64,000 nt of DNA from Carallia brachiata (GCA_021464245.1 JADCRB010000028.1:6947612-7011611); one strand, 5' to 3'. Counted from the first letter of the stretch, positions 11,626 to 23,783 are shown. Translations and numbers: made by a program. The notes: a model not told the origin generated them from the sequence alone.

Positions 11626-12243
11626 ATCTCGCCCAGCTTGGGCTGGGGCTTCCAGCCCGCATGGCCATCTAAGTGTCCACTCCACAAAACACTTGTTTCT
11701 CCATTAACCGAAAAAAAAAAAAAAAAAACACTTGTTTCTCCAACCAAAGTAACAATTTCCAATTCACAAAGCTGTGAAAGCCTTGTAATCATGGACAATG
11801 AGAATCCACCGAAATGTCTTGCGGTTAACATTCATAGCTTGCGGAAGGCTTCTGCCAGAATTCTTCCATAGCAAATTTTCTCTGGATTCATCTGTTGTAC
11901 AGAATTTAAGGATGCATTTGATATGTAAACGGAATAATATAGGATAAAATAATATAGGGTAGTACAGTATAAAATATGCTACCAAACTGGATAGTATAGG
12001 ATATGACGGTATAAAATAATACAATATAAAATTAAGTAAAACAAAATAATTATTTTATATTGTGTTTGGATGGTATAAAATATTATAATATAATACGTTA
12101 GAATGACTTTTTTTGCTCTTATAGGTAATGAATTTATAGCAACTCATATATGTTATAGTTTTGTCTCCATCTTTTTTTAAATAAATAACTAAAATTAAAC
12201 AATAAAATTAATGTTTAATTTACATACCATTACATTTTAAAAT

Positions 12244-12335
12244 ATTTATAATGGCAGCTGAGCATTGCAATTTGAAGGCGTGGGAGGATACATGTCGCCT
12301 GAGTGCCAAGTCACTAGAATTATATTTTAAAATTT
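12244..12335 (+). pseudogene. Possible captured kinase-like fragment inside the transposon
   Basis: A short GC-richer patch inside the AT-rich transposon translates on the plus strand to a segment containing GGYMSPECQVT, which resembles the activation-loop/APE region of plant receptor-like kinases. It is far too short to encode a kinase, and the similarity rests on about ten residues. Confidence 0.2.
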
Positions 12336-12459
12336 CTAGGTTGTACATAGAGTCTAAGGTTTGGTCGAATAACAATACCAAAACCTCCAATCAAATTTCC
12401 GTGTCTTTAGCACCAAGATAATTTTTTTACCATAATAATCCAGCCTGAGACGTTGTTGT

Positions 12460-12640
12460 TGAAATGGAAGGTGATGTGGAGAAGCCGGAGGACAGTGGTG
12501 CCCGGAGGGCTCTCCGGAAAAATGTGAGGACGGTGTCGGCCAAGAAGATTGCCACCAGTTTGCGGTGGTTGCAGCTGCCGGAGACGGTGGGTGCTGGATG
12601 TGGAGAGGCGAAGAAGCTGCCAGGGTATTTTAGTAATTGT
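12460..12640 (+). pseudogene. Captured host gene fragment inside the transposon
   Basis: A GC-rich stretch with an open plus-strand frame starting at the ATG at 12464 (71 codons to 12679). Its middle, RTVSAKKIATSLRWLQLPET, loosely recalls the 'SARKLAA-LW' N-terminal motif of uncharacterised At5g41620-like plant proteins. Base composition contrasts sharply with the transposon arms on either side. This looks like a host exon captured by a non-autonomous element; the source gene is unproven. Confidence 0.35.
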
Positions 12641-14689
12641 ATAAATTGTAACACTATCCCATCAAATATGATAGACTAGTCTATCAAAGTGAAAAAAATA
12701 ATACTATTTCATATTTATAAAACAATAAATTTATACTAATTTATTTTATACTTATCTTATTGAATAAACAAATATGTGTTAAGGTCAGATAATTAATTTT
12801 AATTTATACTATTATATTTTAACTCATAAAACAAATGCACTTTAAAACGGAACATAAGGAGCCAATCTTTCAGAGTCAAAGATGTATTCAATTTCTAGAT
12901 CATTTTGGACTTGGAGACACTTCAGTTGCAAACTAAAGAACAAAAAAAAAAAAATGGTAGTTACTGGTTTGCAATTTAGAAAAATATACCTGAAACATTC
13001 TCGCCGATGAATCATGTCGCACTCACACAAAAGAAAAGCCGAGAAGAATCAGGTATTTCTCTCCCCTGTACAATTATTCTGCAATAATGAACAGCTTTAA
13101 GCAGAAAAAGGAAAAAAGTAAACAAATCTATAACTGCCAGAAAGACAACACAAACAACAACTAAACATAAGTGCAAGAATTTGTAAAAGAAATTGGTGGG
13201 AATATAATACAGACCATCTAGCCAAAATAATGGTCAAACTGAATCATACTGCGATCACCTATGGTGCAGTGCTTGGACTTTATGGGCCTGGAACAGGGAA
13301 ATGCTATATTTTAATAAAAGAAAATGAAAAACTCATAAAGAATCTTCAGTAATAAATCAAAGAACTCACTTTGGAAGTCTATAAGTAAGTCATTCTTTCT
13401 CTTTGTATGTGATATATTGTCAGTGAGATGGGTAGAGAGACATTCCGAAACATTCTCAACCTTCACAATTCCTAGATCAAAAAAGAAACAGTATAACACT
13501 TGGTCTAACCAAGTTTAAAATGCAATGACAGAAACTAACAAATTTGCAGCTGAAGAGAAATATCTGTTACTAGGCACATGCCCATACTCCACTTAGATAA
13601 CATCCAGGAATAAAGCTGCTCCAATTATTGCGAGGCGTACAATTTGCAATGGAACAGAAAAGAGTATAGTGTAAGATAGCTCTACTACTATAAAAGGACC
13701 TACAAACTTTTCTATACAAGGCACTAGTGGGATAAAACACAGTACAAGAAGTTATAAAATACGCAACTCTAAGAAAGTGCCAATCGCTCAAAATCAACTT
13801 TGTATAATTCCTATTACCTGCCTCATTTAAACCATAAATTTATAACTTTCTTTCTTGCCATACTCTCCAAGAAACATCTCTATTCTCTGTTAGCCAATAA
13901 ATAAATCCTCATTAGAACCACGTATTCAAATCTCTCATATATGCCGAGATAATTGATAATATAATCTTTTAATTCCAATACCAAAACATGCATGACCCCA
14001 ACAGCGCACAATCACTACTTTCACAAATATACAAAAAGTACAAACACCCACTTTATCTTTACAATTAACCAAAACCGGTAATACCTGTAAAACAGGATTA
14101 GGCACATTACGGCAGAAATGCTGGATGGAGAATATGACATTGGCACCAGTCACCAAACACAGCCTCAACACGCCCCCTTCAACGGTTCAACCAGATCAAG
14201 TGCACCAAATCAATACCCAAAAAAAAAAAAAACAACTCGGAAATAGAAATTCAAATGCCTCTTTATTCTCAGACAGGTTGAGAGAAAGAGAGAGAGAGAG
14301 TACAGGAGAGCCAGGAAACAATGGAGGGGTACAATGGGGGTGCCGCAGAAGATGGGCCATTGAGCACATAAAATTTAGACCATCACTAGTAAGGTGGCCA
14401 GGCCGCGTCAGATTAGAACCAACCCACTGTGCGGCCATTCTACAGAGAGAGGGAGAGATTTTTAGGTTCTAGGCTCCATGGGAATTTTGACGAGGATTTC
14501 GGGAATTCGGACCATGATTCGTCTCGCTCAAAAAAAAAAAATAAAACAAAAAGAAAAATCAACAAGGTGGCATTTGTTAAAATTTTATATTATATTTTTG
14601 CTGCTTCTTTTTGTCTTTTCCAAGTTATCTTTCTTCAATTTTGTAGGATTTCCTAAACAGATTAGGGAAACTTGAAATACTATTATTAG

Positions 14690-15498
14690 AATTTTACGTG
14701 GTTCCTTCCTATTCGGTCGTTCCCATATTTTTTCTGGATTGCTTTTCATTTTCCAAAATGCAGCAACATAAATTTGGATTAGTAGTGCAATTAACATCCC
14801 AATCAACTTTCAGAAATCCAAAAAGGGATAAAATTCCCTTTTTTGGAACAAATCACCTAAACATAGATCAAATAAAAAGATTTCACAAATGTATTTTGTT
14901 CAATCACTTTACCTGAATTTGTCAAAATGATATTGATAGAGTTTGCTTTGGATCACAGAGCCCACCGTAGCGTGCAAAATCCAACAACGGAAATCACAAG
15001 AAGCAACAAAATTTGCTGAAAGATTCAATGTTGGAATTGAATGCCCAGGAACTAGCCATACCCAAGTTTGCGACTACATATTTACACTCTAGTTCTCCAA
15101 ATATTGTTCTTTCAAGAATTTAACAATATTTGCTTAAGTGTTCTAATTCTACTCTAGAGATTATGATTTTAAGCTCACCAATCTACTGCAAATTGCTGAC
15201 GCCACAAGCTTTGGAGGAATTTGTTACTCACAATTTCAGATCAAAAGAAGAACAAACAAACATTCCATTAAATTCACTCACACAATGTCATAAAACCCTT
15301 CAATTGATTATCATCTGTTCATACAATTGCCAAAGAAAGATCAAGCAATGGAAAATTTTGGATTAATTAATCCAAAGGCTGTTTTACCCAAAAAAATAAA
15401 AATAAAAATAATTTCTTGCATTCGAGAATGAAAGTGCTATGATACAACTGTAGATTAGATTCCTTAAAACGACTAGTGTCTTCCAAAAAAGAGAGAGC
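14690..15498. repeat. Histone-remnant 3' flank, copy 1 (paralogous to 30.8-31.5 kb)
   Basis: Aligns with 30860-31510 in the same orientation; shared landmarks include AATGCAGCAAC, ATCACCTAAA, ATTTGTCAAAAT and CAGAGCC. It lies 3' of the minus-strand H2A remnant and is its downstream flank. No separate gene is recognised here. Confidence 0.65.
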
Positions 15499-15634
15499 TC
15501 AAAACCCCTGAGAAGCAGAACCGATATCTCCCTTATCCTTTCCCATCTTCTTAGGAAGGAGAGTTTGGTGAATGTTGAGCAATAAAACTCCATCGGCAAT
15601 GGTGACAGACCCAAGAAGCTTGCTTAGCTTCTTG
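15499..15634 (-). pseudogene. Histone H2A.X C-terminal remnant, copy 1
   Basis: The minus-strand translation matches the H2A docking domain and C-terminal tail: KLLGSVTIA, then [11 protein letters not shown], then [14 protein letters not shown] tail residues followed by G-F and a stop at 15499. The SQ plus terminal F pattern identifies the H2A.X variant class (SQEF tail; here SQGF). Only the last 45 residues or so remain; alignment breaks at about 15634, where the 15.6-17.7 kb duplication begins, so the histone fold is missing. A non-functional fragment. Confidence 0.8.
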
Positions 15635-15639
15635 CCCTG

Positions 15640-17720
15640 CTAGGGCTGGGGCCTCAAGCCGTGTGGCCCTCTCAGGGTCCGCTCCCTAGAACACTTAGTT
15701 TCATCAGCCAAAGAATCAACTTCCACCAATTCACAAAGCTGTGAAAGCCTTGTAATCATGGACAATAAAAATCCACTGAAATGCCCTACTCTTAATATTC
15801 ATAGCTTGCTGAAGGCTTCTGTGGCAAGTTGTCCATGGCAAATCTTCTCAAAGGACTTCTATAAAAGTTGAGACTCTAGAATGGAACATGCATTACCAAG
15901 AACCAATCTTTCTGAGTCAAAGAGGTAATAAAAAATCTTGCCCATTTTGGATTTGGAGATACTTCAATCGCAGACTGCCAAATAAAAAAGGTAGTTACTG
16001 GTTTGCAATTTAGAAAAATTTACCTAATACATTCCACCGATGAATCATATAGCACTCCCCTAAAAAAGGAAAGCCAAGAAGCATCATGTATTTCTCTCCC
16101 TGACATAAATATTCTGCAATAAAGAACAGCTTTAGGCAGAAAAACCAAAAAAAAAAATATTTATAACTGCTACAAAAGCACCACAAACAACAACTAAATG
16201 TAACTGCAAGAATATTTAAAATAAATTGGTAGGAATATAATACCGACTATCCAGGCACAATGATGGTCAAATCAGGTCACACAGCAGTCAAATATGCTAC
16301 AGTGCTCGGACTTCATAGGTCTAGAACAGGAAAATGCTACATTTTAATAGAAGAAAATGAAAAGCTTGTAGAGGATCTTCAGTAATGAAATAAAGAACTC
16401 ACTTTGAAATTTTATAAGTAAGCCATTCTTTCTCTTTATATATAATATTGGCATTGGGATAGGCAGAGAGATATAGCAAAACATTCTCAACCTTCACAGT
16501 TCCTAGATCAGAAAAGCTAGTCAATAGAAACAGTATAACACTTGATCATATCAAGTTTAAAATGCAATGACAGAAAATAAACAAATTTGCAGATGAAGAG
16601 AAATGTCTGTTACTAGGCACATGCCCATGAACTCCACTTAGATAACACCCACTGGGAATATAGCTAAACGAAAGTTTTGCAATGGAGCAAGTTGCTCCAA
16701 ATATTGCCAATCTGCAATTGAACAGAAAAGAGTATGGTGTAAGATAGCTCTACTACCATAAAAGGACCTTACGAACTATTTTATAAATTGGACTAGTGGG
16801 ATAAAACGTAGTACCAGAAGCTATGAAGGAAAGACGCAAAATTCTCTCTCTTTTTGCCTTTGACAAAGAGCCAATTACTCAAAAATCAACTTTGCATAAT
16901 TCCTCTTACCCGCCTTATTCAAACCATAAATTTAGAGCTTTCACGCTGGATTAATTTAAAGAATCTTAAGTGAATGCAACTTTGTTATCATACATAATCA
17001 TCAAGAAACATCTCCACTCTCCAATTAATAACAGACCGAACACGGATTCAAATCACTGGACAGGTATTCAAATCTCTCCAATATGCCAAGAAAATTGATA
17101 ATATAATTTTTAATTCCAATACCAAAACATGCATCCCAACAGCGCACAAACACTACTTTCACAAACATACAAAAAGCACAAACACCCAATTTATCTTTAC
17201 AATTAAACAAAACCCACCAACATAGAAATACTTGTAATACAGGATATGGCGGATTACAGCAGAAATGCTGAATGGAGAATATGACATTGGCACCAGTCAC
17301 CAAACACAGCCTCAACACGCCCCCTTCAATCAGGCCAAGAGAACCAAATGAATGCCAAAAAAAACAAGAAAGACAACTCATTAATAGAAACCCAAACGCC
17401 TCTGTTTTCAGATGGAGAGAGTACAGGAAGCAATCATAGGCTTCAAAGGCGAGGAAACAATGGGGGGTTCAATGGGGGTGTCGCGGAAGATGGGCCGTTG
17501 ATCGCATAAAATTTAGACCGTCACTAGTAAGGTGGCCGGGCCCTGGCACATCAGAACCAACCCACCGTGCGGCCACTCTGGAGAGAGAGAGGAGTTTTTT
17601 TTTTTTGGTTGTTGAACAAGACAGAGAGAGAGCTTTTGGTTTTAGATTCCATGGGAATATTGATGGGGAGTTCGGGAACTCCAAGGCAATTCGAGTTAAA
17701 TTTAAAAGAGTAGGAGGGCA
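15640..17720. repeat. Segmental duplication, copy 2
   Basis: Second copy of the 11625-14545 block, lacking the 933-bp transposon. It ends where both copies share the sequence around TTCCCATGGAA. Its left boundary abuts the histone remnant exactly, which suggests the duplication breakpoint truncated that gene. A minus-strand frame at 17025-17381 is partly conserved in copy 1 (13935-14171) but resembles translated intron rather than a known protein. Confidence 0.8.
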
Positions 17721-18528
17721 AAAATTTTTCATGATTTTTTATAGTTTAATTCTTTTTATTGTTATTTTTTAAATTAAAATAATATTAAATTTAATATTAT
17801 CTTAAAATTTAAAAAATTTTCTTAAAATTTCTATAAAAATATTTTTTGATATTTATCTTTATTCAATTTAAAAGAAAGAATAAAGATATTTAACTGCGCT
17901 AAAATCCGGGAAACCAAAGGGGATGTGGATTTTTTTTAAATTCAAAATCTAAGATGGCATTTTTCATTTTTTTTTTATTTTTTTAACCATGATATAGAAT
18001 AATTTATACCTATATATAATATACATAATTATAAAGAAGAGAAAATTTCCCTTAAGTCTTGAGAGCCTTTTAACTTATATAGCATGTTTCTTATCTTGTC
18101 AAAATATTGATATTTTAATTATATTTATAAATTTTATATTTAATTAAAATATATTATTATGAAAAAATTTATTTTTTAATTTAAATTTTATTTAATTACT
18201 ATTATCTAAGTTTCATCTAATTTATTCATTTAAATGTATTTTTATCAAAATTTAAATTTGTTTACAGCCATCAATCATTATAATAAGGAATCGACCCTAT
18301 CTTGGTGCTGCAATTGCTGCATTCTATCACCACCATTTTTAAATCTCTTGGTGCACGAAAAAATTTCTCTGTGCAAACTTTACCTCTCAGCAGATACGAA
18401 AATTGAATTCTCAAGGATTATGTGAAAATTATAGTTTATTTAATAAAAAATTGTAATCTAATATTTTTTACCTGGCTGTCTCGTTTAGTGCGTGTGTATA
18501 TATATATATAATATTATAATATTATATT
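17721..18528. other. AT-rich intergenic sequence, nothing recognised
   Basis: Low-complexity AT-rich DNA ending in a short TA microsatellite near 18495-18510. The 63-codon frame at 18234 has no recognisable features. Confidence 0.5.
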
Positions 18529-19017
18529 AAGATATATATATTTTAAATCTTAAATTTTTATATTTTGTATATTTGAGTTCTAAATTTTTTTTATATTTTA
18601 TTTAAATTTTAAATCTTTTAATTTCTTACGTAATTAGTCTTTTTATTTACGAAAAGTGGTCAATTCGTTAATAAATGAGTTTAATCTAATTTAGATTATT
18701 AAAAAAAAAGTCAAATGGATGAATTAAATATTTTTTTATCAACAAAATATGTATATTAAATATTTTTTTAATTAATATATACACGAATTAAATATTTAGT
18801 ATGCATATTTTTTGATTAAAAAAATTCAATTTATGTGTCTATGTTTTTTTTAAATAATTTTTTGTAAGTTTACAATTATTTTTTAATAGATTAATTATTT
18901 TTCGTTAACAGATAGATTGATTTGATAGAAAATCAAACAATTTAAAACTCAAATAAAATTTTAAAAAGATTTAAAATTTAAAAAAAAAAATCTAAAACTT
19001 AAAATATACCTATCTTG
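18529..19017. mobile_element. AT-rich foldback element (MITE-like)
   Basis: The left arm (18529-18660) and the inverted right arm (18890-19017) pair over about 130 bp: the left starts AAGATATATATATTTTAAAT and the right, read on the minus strand, starts CAAGATAGGTATATTTTAAG. Flanks contain TATTATATT on both sides, a possible 9-bp duplication, but the sequence is too simple to be sure. Confidence 0.5.
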
Positions 19018-21687
19018 TATTATATTATATTATATTATGGCTGCATAATCAGCCTGGCAAGTGGATGCCTTTTGTTTCATTTTTTACCAATTTTGGTTGT
19101 TTTTTCTCTTTCTCCATATATGAGCCCAATGTAAAAACATAAAATTTAATGCTTCCAGTTCTGTGCGTTAGAATGGCTGAAAGGTTTAAAGGTGGGAAGT
19201 TGAAAGGGTTGAGGGAGTTGAATAGCTGTTTTGGGTTCCGGCTACCCAATTGGCAGTCAATCGTGGAACACAATTTAAGATCCCTAAATCCATAACCATG
19301 TCAATGCCTATCATTTTTCTATCTTTGCTCACTTTCAAAATCCCTTCGTTTCCTCGCTTCAACCCCCAATCCCGAAACCAAATCATCGCTTGACAGTTCA
19401 AAACCCAAAGTGTTTAATCCTAGCCCAACCGGCAAAAGACTGCTTCTTTTGGGTACTTCAAAAACTTGGGTTTTTGTTGAAATGCTGGCTCGAGGAAGGA
19501 GTAACATGCCTGAGAGATTCAGGTACTTGACCAAAGAAGCTCCTGACCACCCCCCCCCCCCCAAAACTTTGGCCATCTTGAAGGTTTTGGACATGGGTTT
19601 TGAAAAAAAAAAAAAGTTATTTTTTTGCTTTGGTGCATTTTTTAATTTTCGCCGTCTTTCTATTTTCTCATCCGTTTGTTTTTGTTTTTTTGCCGTCTTG
19701 GTTGGTATGCGGTGTTTTCTTGTTGAAATTGAATCACAGCAATTGTCTTATAAATTTGCTATGTTCTTTGACTCAAACAAACACTATGCAATTGATGGCA
19801 ACTAATTTTGCATGATTGTTTATCTTTCTATGTAGGACTTTGAGAGGTTCTAGCAGAAAAGATAGCCCAGTTTGAGAAGTTAGATCCCCTCATGGAACTT
19901 TATATGAGGTCAGCATTGTACTTTTATATGTTACTTTTCCTCCAAATAACATTATTGTCTACCGATTTTCATTTCAATTTGCATTGTTCAAAACGACATC
20001 TGTTCTTTCTTCTTTCCTACAGTTGCTGAGAAACCACTAAAGTGTTCTGGCTGTAGTTTTGCTATTTTCACGGCAAAAGATATAAGATGAAGAAAATTGG
20101 TTTAAACACCCCAGTGTGGAATACAATCACGTCTTTATTTTTCTGTCGATTGTTTTGTTCAGATATGCAGATAGAGTAAAAGCAAAGACTGAACGACTGT
20201 ATTAGCTTGAACTTGATTATTTAGAGGCATGTCGGCTTTCCTTTTTATATGTCCTTTTTTTTTTTTTTTTTTTTTGTGTGTGGGTAGTTCAGTAATTGTA
20301 GGTTGTGCATTATGCAGATGGATGAAGAGCAAAAAATTATTATTGGAGACTAGAATTTGGACTCTATACCATCCAGGTTAGATTTTTTTTTTTTTGGAGG
20401 ATTTCTTGATTGTCTTATAGTTGCATTTACATGATTTATTACGATGCAGTTACTAATGCAAAGTTGTGGTAGATTCTCTCCAAGCTTATCTAAGCTTTTT
20501 GTAGTTTTCATCCTAAAAGAATGGAGACTTGAATTGTTATAAAAATTTTTTTCGAATATTGAGGCCAATGTTATATAATCACAAACACAATTTGAAGTTA
20601 CAAGACCCATAAGAGACATTAAAATAAAGGCACAAATTAGGCTTTTATTCAGAATCTTATCTAATAAAAAATCTTGACATATTATTTGGAGACTAAGATT
20701 GCATTTCAATTTGAGTATTTATTGAAAGAATTAATTTTCTTTCAATTTTAGCAATTTAGCATAACCGCATAAGTAGAACCTCACATTTAAAGTTACCAGT
20801 GTAGTGCTGGCACACAAATTTGCTTTAAATATGATAATGGTTAACATCCACATGGTCAATATATTACAATTTTGTTGGTAATTCTTATGTTAGGGGAGCT
20901 GACTGTGAGTAGAATATACGTTCTTTCTTTGTTGTCATCTTTTTCTTCCTTGAATTTGAAGTTGAAAACATAAAATTTTTATTTGCTTTAGGTTTTCGTC
21001 ATAATTTTATCTTTTCCTTTCTAACCTATGTTTTTTTCTTCATTTTTGAGTGGACCTGCAGTTGATAGCTGTTATTTGTAGGTCATGCTCTGAGTAAGTT
21101 TTCCCCTAGCCCCTCCTCTATGCCTTCGTGCCATGGTTTTCAGCCGTAGAAAGCATCTACTGGGCTATCCATTTTATAAACACATAACACGACAAAAGGT
21201 GTTATAGATAAGTAAGGTATTTCTCCAGCAGTTTCCGTAACAACAACGATCAGTTTTGTGCAATTTATTGTTTTTTGGCCACAAGTTGCTCTCCAAAGAG
21301 CAAAAGCAAGATGTAGCATTTTTGTCGAGGGACTTTAAAGTCTCAAATGCCTGTTACAAGGATCATACTGAATTTTATGTTGGAAAAGGACATGTTAGTG
21401 AACAAGGTGTGTTTGTTTCCCTAGTTTTTGCTGGCTCCCATTTCTCCCAAGCTCTCACAATAATGGTGATCCAATGGCCTTCAGCAAACAGGGCACCAAT
21501 TTGCGCCCCTAGAAACGTCTCAACTACTCCTTTCGATTAGCCTTCCCCCACGTGCACCCACAATACCAACAGTCCAACCATAATTCCTTCCTAAAGTATT
21601 CATCTCAGGTTGGCTCTATGATCATTTTCTTATTTTTGTCCCAATTCTGTGATTGTGAGCTAATTGCTAAATTTACTTGTATCTTAG
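19018..21687 (+). other. Mostly unrecognised region with a possible decayed exon near 19320-19595
   Basis: An open plus-strand frame across 19320-19600 has exon-like composition (PSPTGKRLLLLG, then RGRSNMPERFRYLTKEAP) and runs into a C12 homopolymer and an A-run. I do not recognise it. The 94-codon frame at 21256-21540 has no family match that I can see. The rest is intron-like T-rich sequence. It may belong with the DUF789-like exon just downstream, but no continuous gene model can be drawn. Confidence 0.25.
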
Positions 21688-21900
21688 ATGGAGATGAGGA
21701 ACTTAAATTGTATATGGCACCCGTGGGATAGGGACCCGGTTGAGTATTTCACCTCGGCTGATCTTTGGAGTTGTTTTGATGAATGGAGCGCATGTGGGGT
21801 TGGTGTTCCTATCGCTTTGGACCTAAACCTTGATTTGAACCATGCACGTTATCTCTTTGCAATCAAAATTTTCACAATCAATCCCTACGTCGTGTTTCAA
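21688..21900 (+). pseudogene. DUF789-family exon remnant
   Basis: After an acceptor-like TTGTATCTTAG the plus strand encodes WHPWDRDPVEYFTSADLW, then FDEWSACGVGVPIAL, which matches the conserved core of plant DUF789 proteins (function unknown; typical pattern W-P-W-x-R-x-P-V-E-Y-F-T-L-x-D-L-W ... EWSAYGxGVP). The next family block, expected to contain QYYVPYLSAIQIFT, is only distantly visible (YLFAIKIFT), and the frame runs into intron-like sequence. The rest of the roughly 300-residue protein is not found nearby, so this is a fragment. Confidence 0.6.
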
Positions 21901-22586
21901 GTACCACTTTTTGGCCTATGCTTGTCTTTTTTTTTTTTTGCCAAGTAGTCAAGTAGATTATTCAGTTACTTCAACGAAATTGAAATCCCAAAATTTGTTT
22001 GAATTTTATTTATTTTTATTGTCTCTCTTCGTAAAGCCATATGGTTTAGTCAAAGTTTGTCAATTTCATTCCACTGGAATGATTTTTTGGAACTACGTGA
22101 GATATAAATTGGTGCGAGTAATGTTTTGGTCTTGCTTATATTGCAAATTGAAAGAGGGTTTTAATAATGTCTTGAGGATAGATCTAATCTGTTTCTTCTT
22201 ACTGTTGGTTGAAGGTTACAAAGATTTCACATTCTTGGAATATGCCAGGGAGGGGAGAGCATTGGCCCTTTATGAGGTTGGGACGGAGAAGAAGCAATTG
22301 CTGAGATAGAGGTTGTTTCGGTACAGTGGAAGGAATTTCAAGGTTTTTGGAAGATTTTACATTCCCAGGCTATATCAGACTACGTTGCATTAGCTCTAAT
22401 GCTCGCCGATTGCAGCTTTTCACGTTGTCTTTTGTAATTAGAATATGAGATCTACCATGTAATATAGATGCAATTGACTTCTACTGTTTGTTCAAAAATT
22501 ATTCCTCCTTAGTTTATGGTGTGGTTTATAAGAACTATAAGGAATTTGGCTACCCTGATGAACCTCGCTAGCAATGATAAAAAGTT
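21901..22586. other. Intron-like sequence downstream of the DUF789 remnant
   Basis: A 155-codon plus-strand frame at 21842-22309 ends EGRALALYEVGTEKKQLL; it overlaps the remnant in another frame and has no recognised family. No other feature is supported. Confidence 0.3.
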
Positions 22587-23133
22587 GGGTTAAATGTATT
22601 TTAACTTTTTGTGGTTTAGTTGTTTTATATGATACTCTCCTATAATTTTAATTTATGCATTAAATTTTCCTGTGGATTTCAATTTTAACAATTAACTCCT
22701 AACAGGAATTTTTTAAATCTATTAATAGAAATTGATCAAAATTATATCATTTTGTAAATGTTATTTTTTTTTCTTTATTAAAAATTATGTTATATATTTT
22801 TCAAATTGAATTTTAATGTATATTTAACTACATTATACTATTTTTTTTACAATTATTTTTATTTTTATTATTTGCACATATTGATATAGAAGTGTTTAAA
22901 ATAGTATTCACGATAGTATTCATGATTAACATTTATGTGAAATATAATGAAGCACTTGCTATCATAAAATAATGTATTTATTGTTAATTTTTATTAATAA
23001 ATTGAAGAAATTGTTGTTAGGCAGGTTGATTGTCAAAATTAAAAACTATAAAAAGATTTAATGCTTAAATTAAAATCATAAGGGGCAATATATAAAATAA
23101 TTAAATTATAAGGAATTAAAATACATTTAGCCC
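22587..23133. mobile_element. Mutator-like MITE with perfect 9-bp target duplication
   Basis: A 547-bp element with long imperfect terminal inverted repeats: the left starts GGGTTAAATGTATTTTAA and the right, read inverted, starts GGGCTAAATGTATTTTAA; similarity continues over about 120 bp. It is flanked by identical TAAAAAGTT at 22578-22586 and 23134-23142. Nine-bp duplications with long inverted repeats are typical of Mutator-like elements. It is non-coding. Confidence 0.85.
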
Positions 23134-23142
23134 TAAAAAGTT

Positions 23143-23559
23143 AGAAGATATGATTTTATATGTACGCGTTCATGCTCATGACATTTGATTTCTTGTAGGG
23201 AAGTGTAGTGCTATATCTGCCATTTTATTCTAATTTTCATAAGAAAATGAATAATAAATATCGATTGGACGATTGCATATGAGAGTTATAACCCGCAAAA
23301 CGTGCTTCATAAATAGGTATACGTGCCGAGACAAGAAAAAGAGGAAAAACGTGTATTGGTGGTTCTTTGTGCACAAATTAACCACAAATGATTAATTATA
23401 TTTGGATTAATGTAAAAAAAAAATCATGAACTTTTTAAAATTTTTTAAATTTATCAAGAACTGTTTTTTTTTGTTCTCAAATATATCATGAACTTTAATT
23501 TTAGATTTAAATCTATCAAGCTGTTAAAAGATTTCATTAATTAGCTTAAATGGTAGTCT
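23143..23559. other. Intergenic, nothing recognised
   Basis: AT-rich. The second half (23410-23559) contains ATCATGAACTTT twice in a T-rich context, perhaps the arm of another decayed MITE. No coding frame is supported. Confidence 0.4.
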
Positions 23560-23783
23560 GATGTGGCATAAGATGCCGCATAAGAATGCCATGTGTCCAT
23601 TGAAATTGCTGACCTGTAATTGGAAAAGCAAAAAGTTTGGCCCTAACTCAATCTTTCAAAATATTTACCGTGATGTGGCATAAGATGCCGCGTAAGAATG
23701 CCATGTGTCCATTGAAATTGCTGACCTGTAATTGGAAAAGCAAAAAGTTTGGCCCTAATTAAATCTTTCAAAATATTTACCGT
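23560..23783. repeat. 112-bp tandem duplication, two copies
   Basis: Copies start at GATGTGGCATAAGATGCCGC at 23560 and 23672. They differ at only a few positions, and a third partial start is at 23784. Recent local duplication, non-coding. Confidence 0.95.

Larger units (their letters stand above)
11909..12841. mobile_element. Non-coding DNA transposon with terminal inverted repeats (PIF/Harbinger-like), copy 2
   Basis: The left end AGGATGCATTTG and inverted right end AGTGCATTTG are flanked by direct TTA duplications (11906-11908 and 12842-12844). The duplicate locus near 15870-15900 lacks the element, giving an empty-site comparison. The arms resemble the element at 8064-9143 but the interior is different and GC-rich in places (12244-12335, 12460-12640). 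No transposase is visible, so mobilisation would have been in trans. Confidence 0.7.
11625..14545. repeat. Segmental duplication, copy 1 (unrecognised sequence)
   Basis: Aligns in the same orientation with 15640-17720 after removal of the transposon at 11909-12841. Matching stretches include CACAAAGCTGTGAAAGCCTT (11765 and 15732) and CACCAAACACAGCCTCAACA (14150 and 17298). On the minus strand a short frame near 11764-11850 is conserved between the copies with substitutions, ending KAFTAL then stop, and splice-like boundaries recur, so this may be a decayed multi-exon gene. I recognise no family. Confidence 0.8.

Noticed and set aside
11403..11871. Overlapping 142- and 144-codon frames on both strands
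   Set aside because: Neither resembles a known protein and the paralogous block at 15.65 kb does not keep either frame; likely chance frames in GC-richer DNA.
17025..17381. Hydrophobic 118-codon minus-strand frame
   Set aside because: The paralogous copy at 13.9-14.2 kb has indels out of frame; it looks like intron or UTR sequence.
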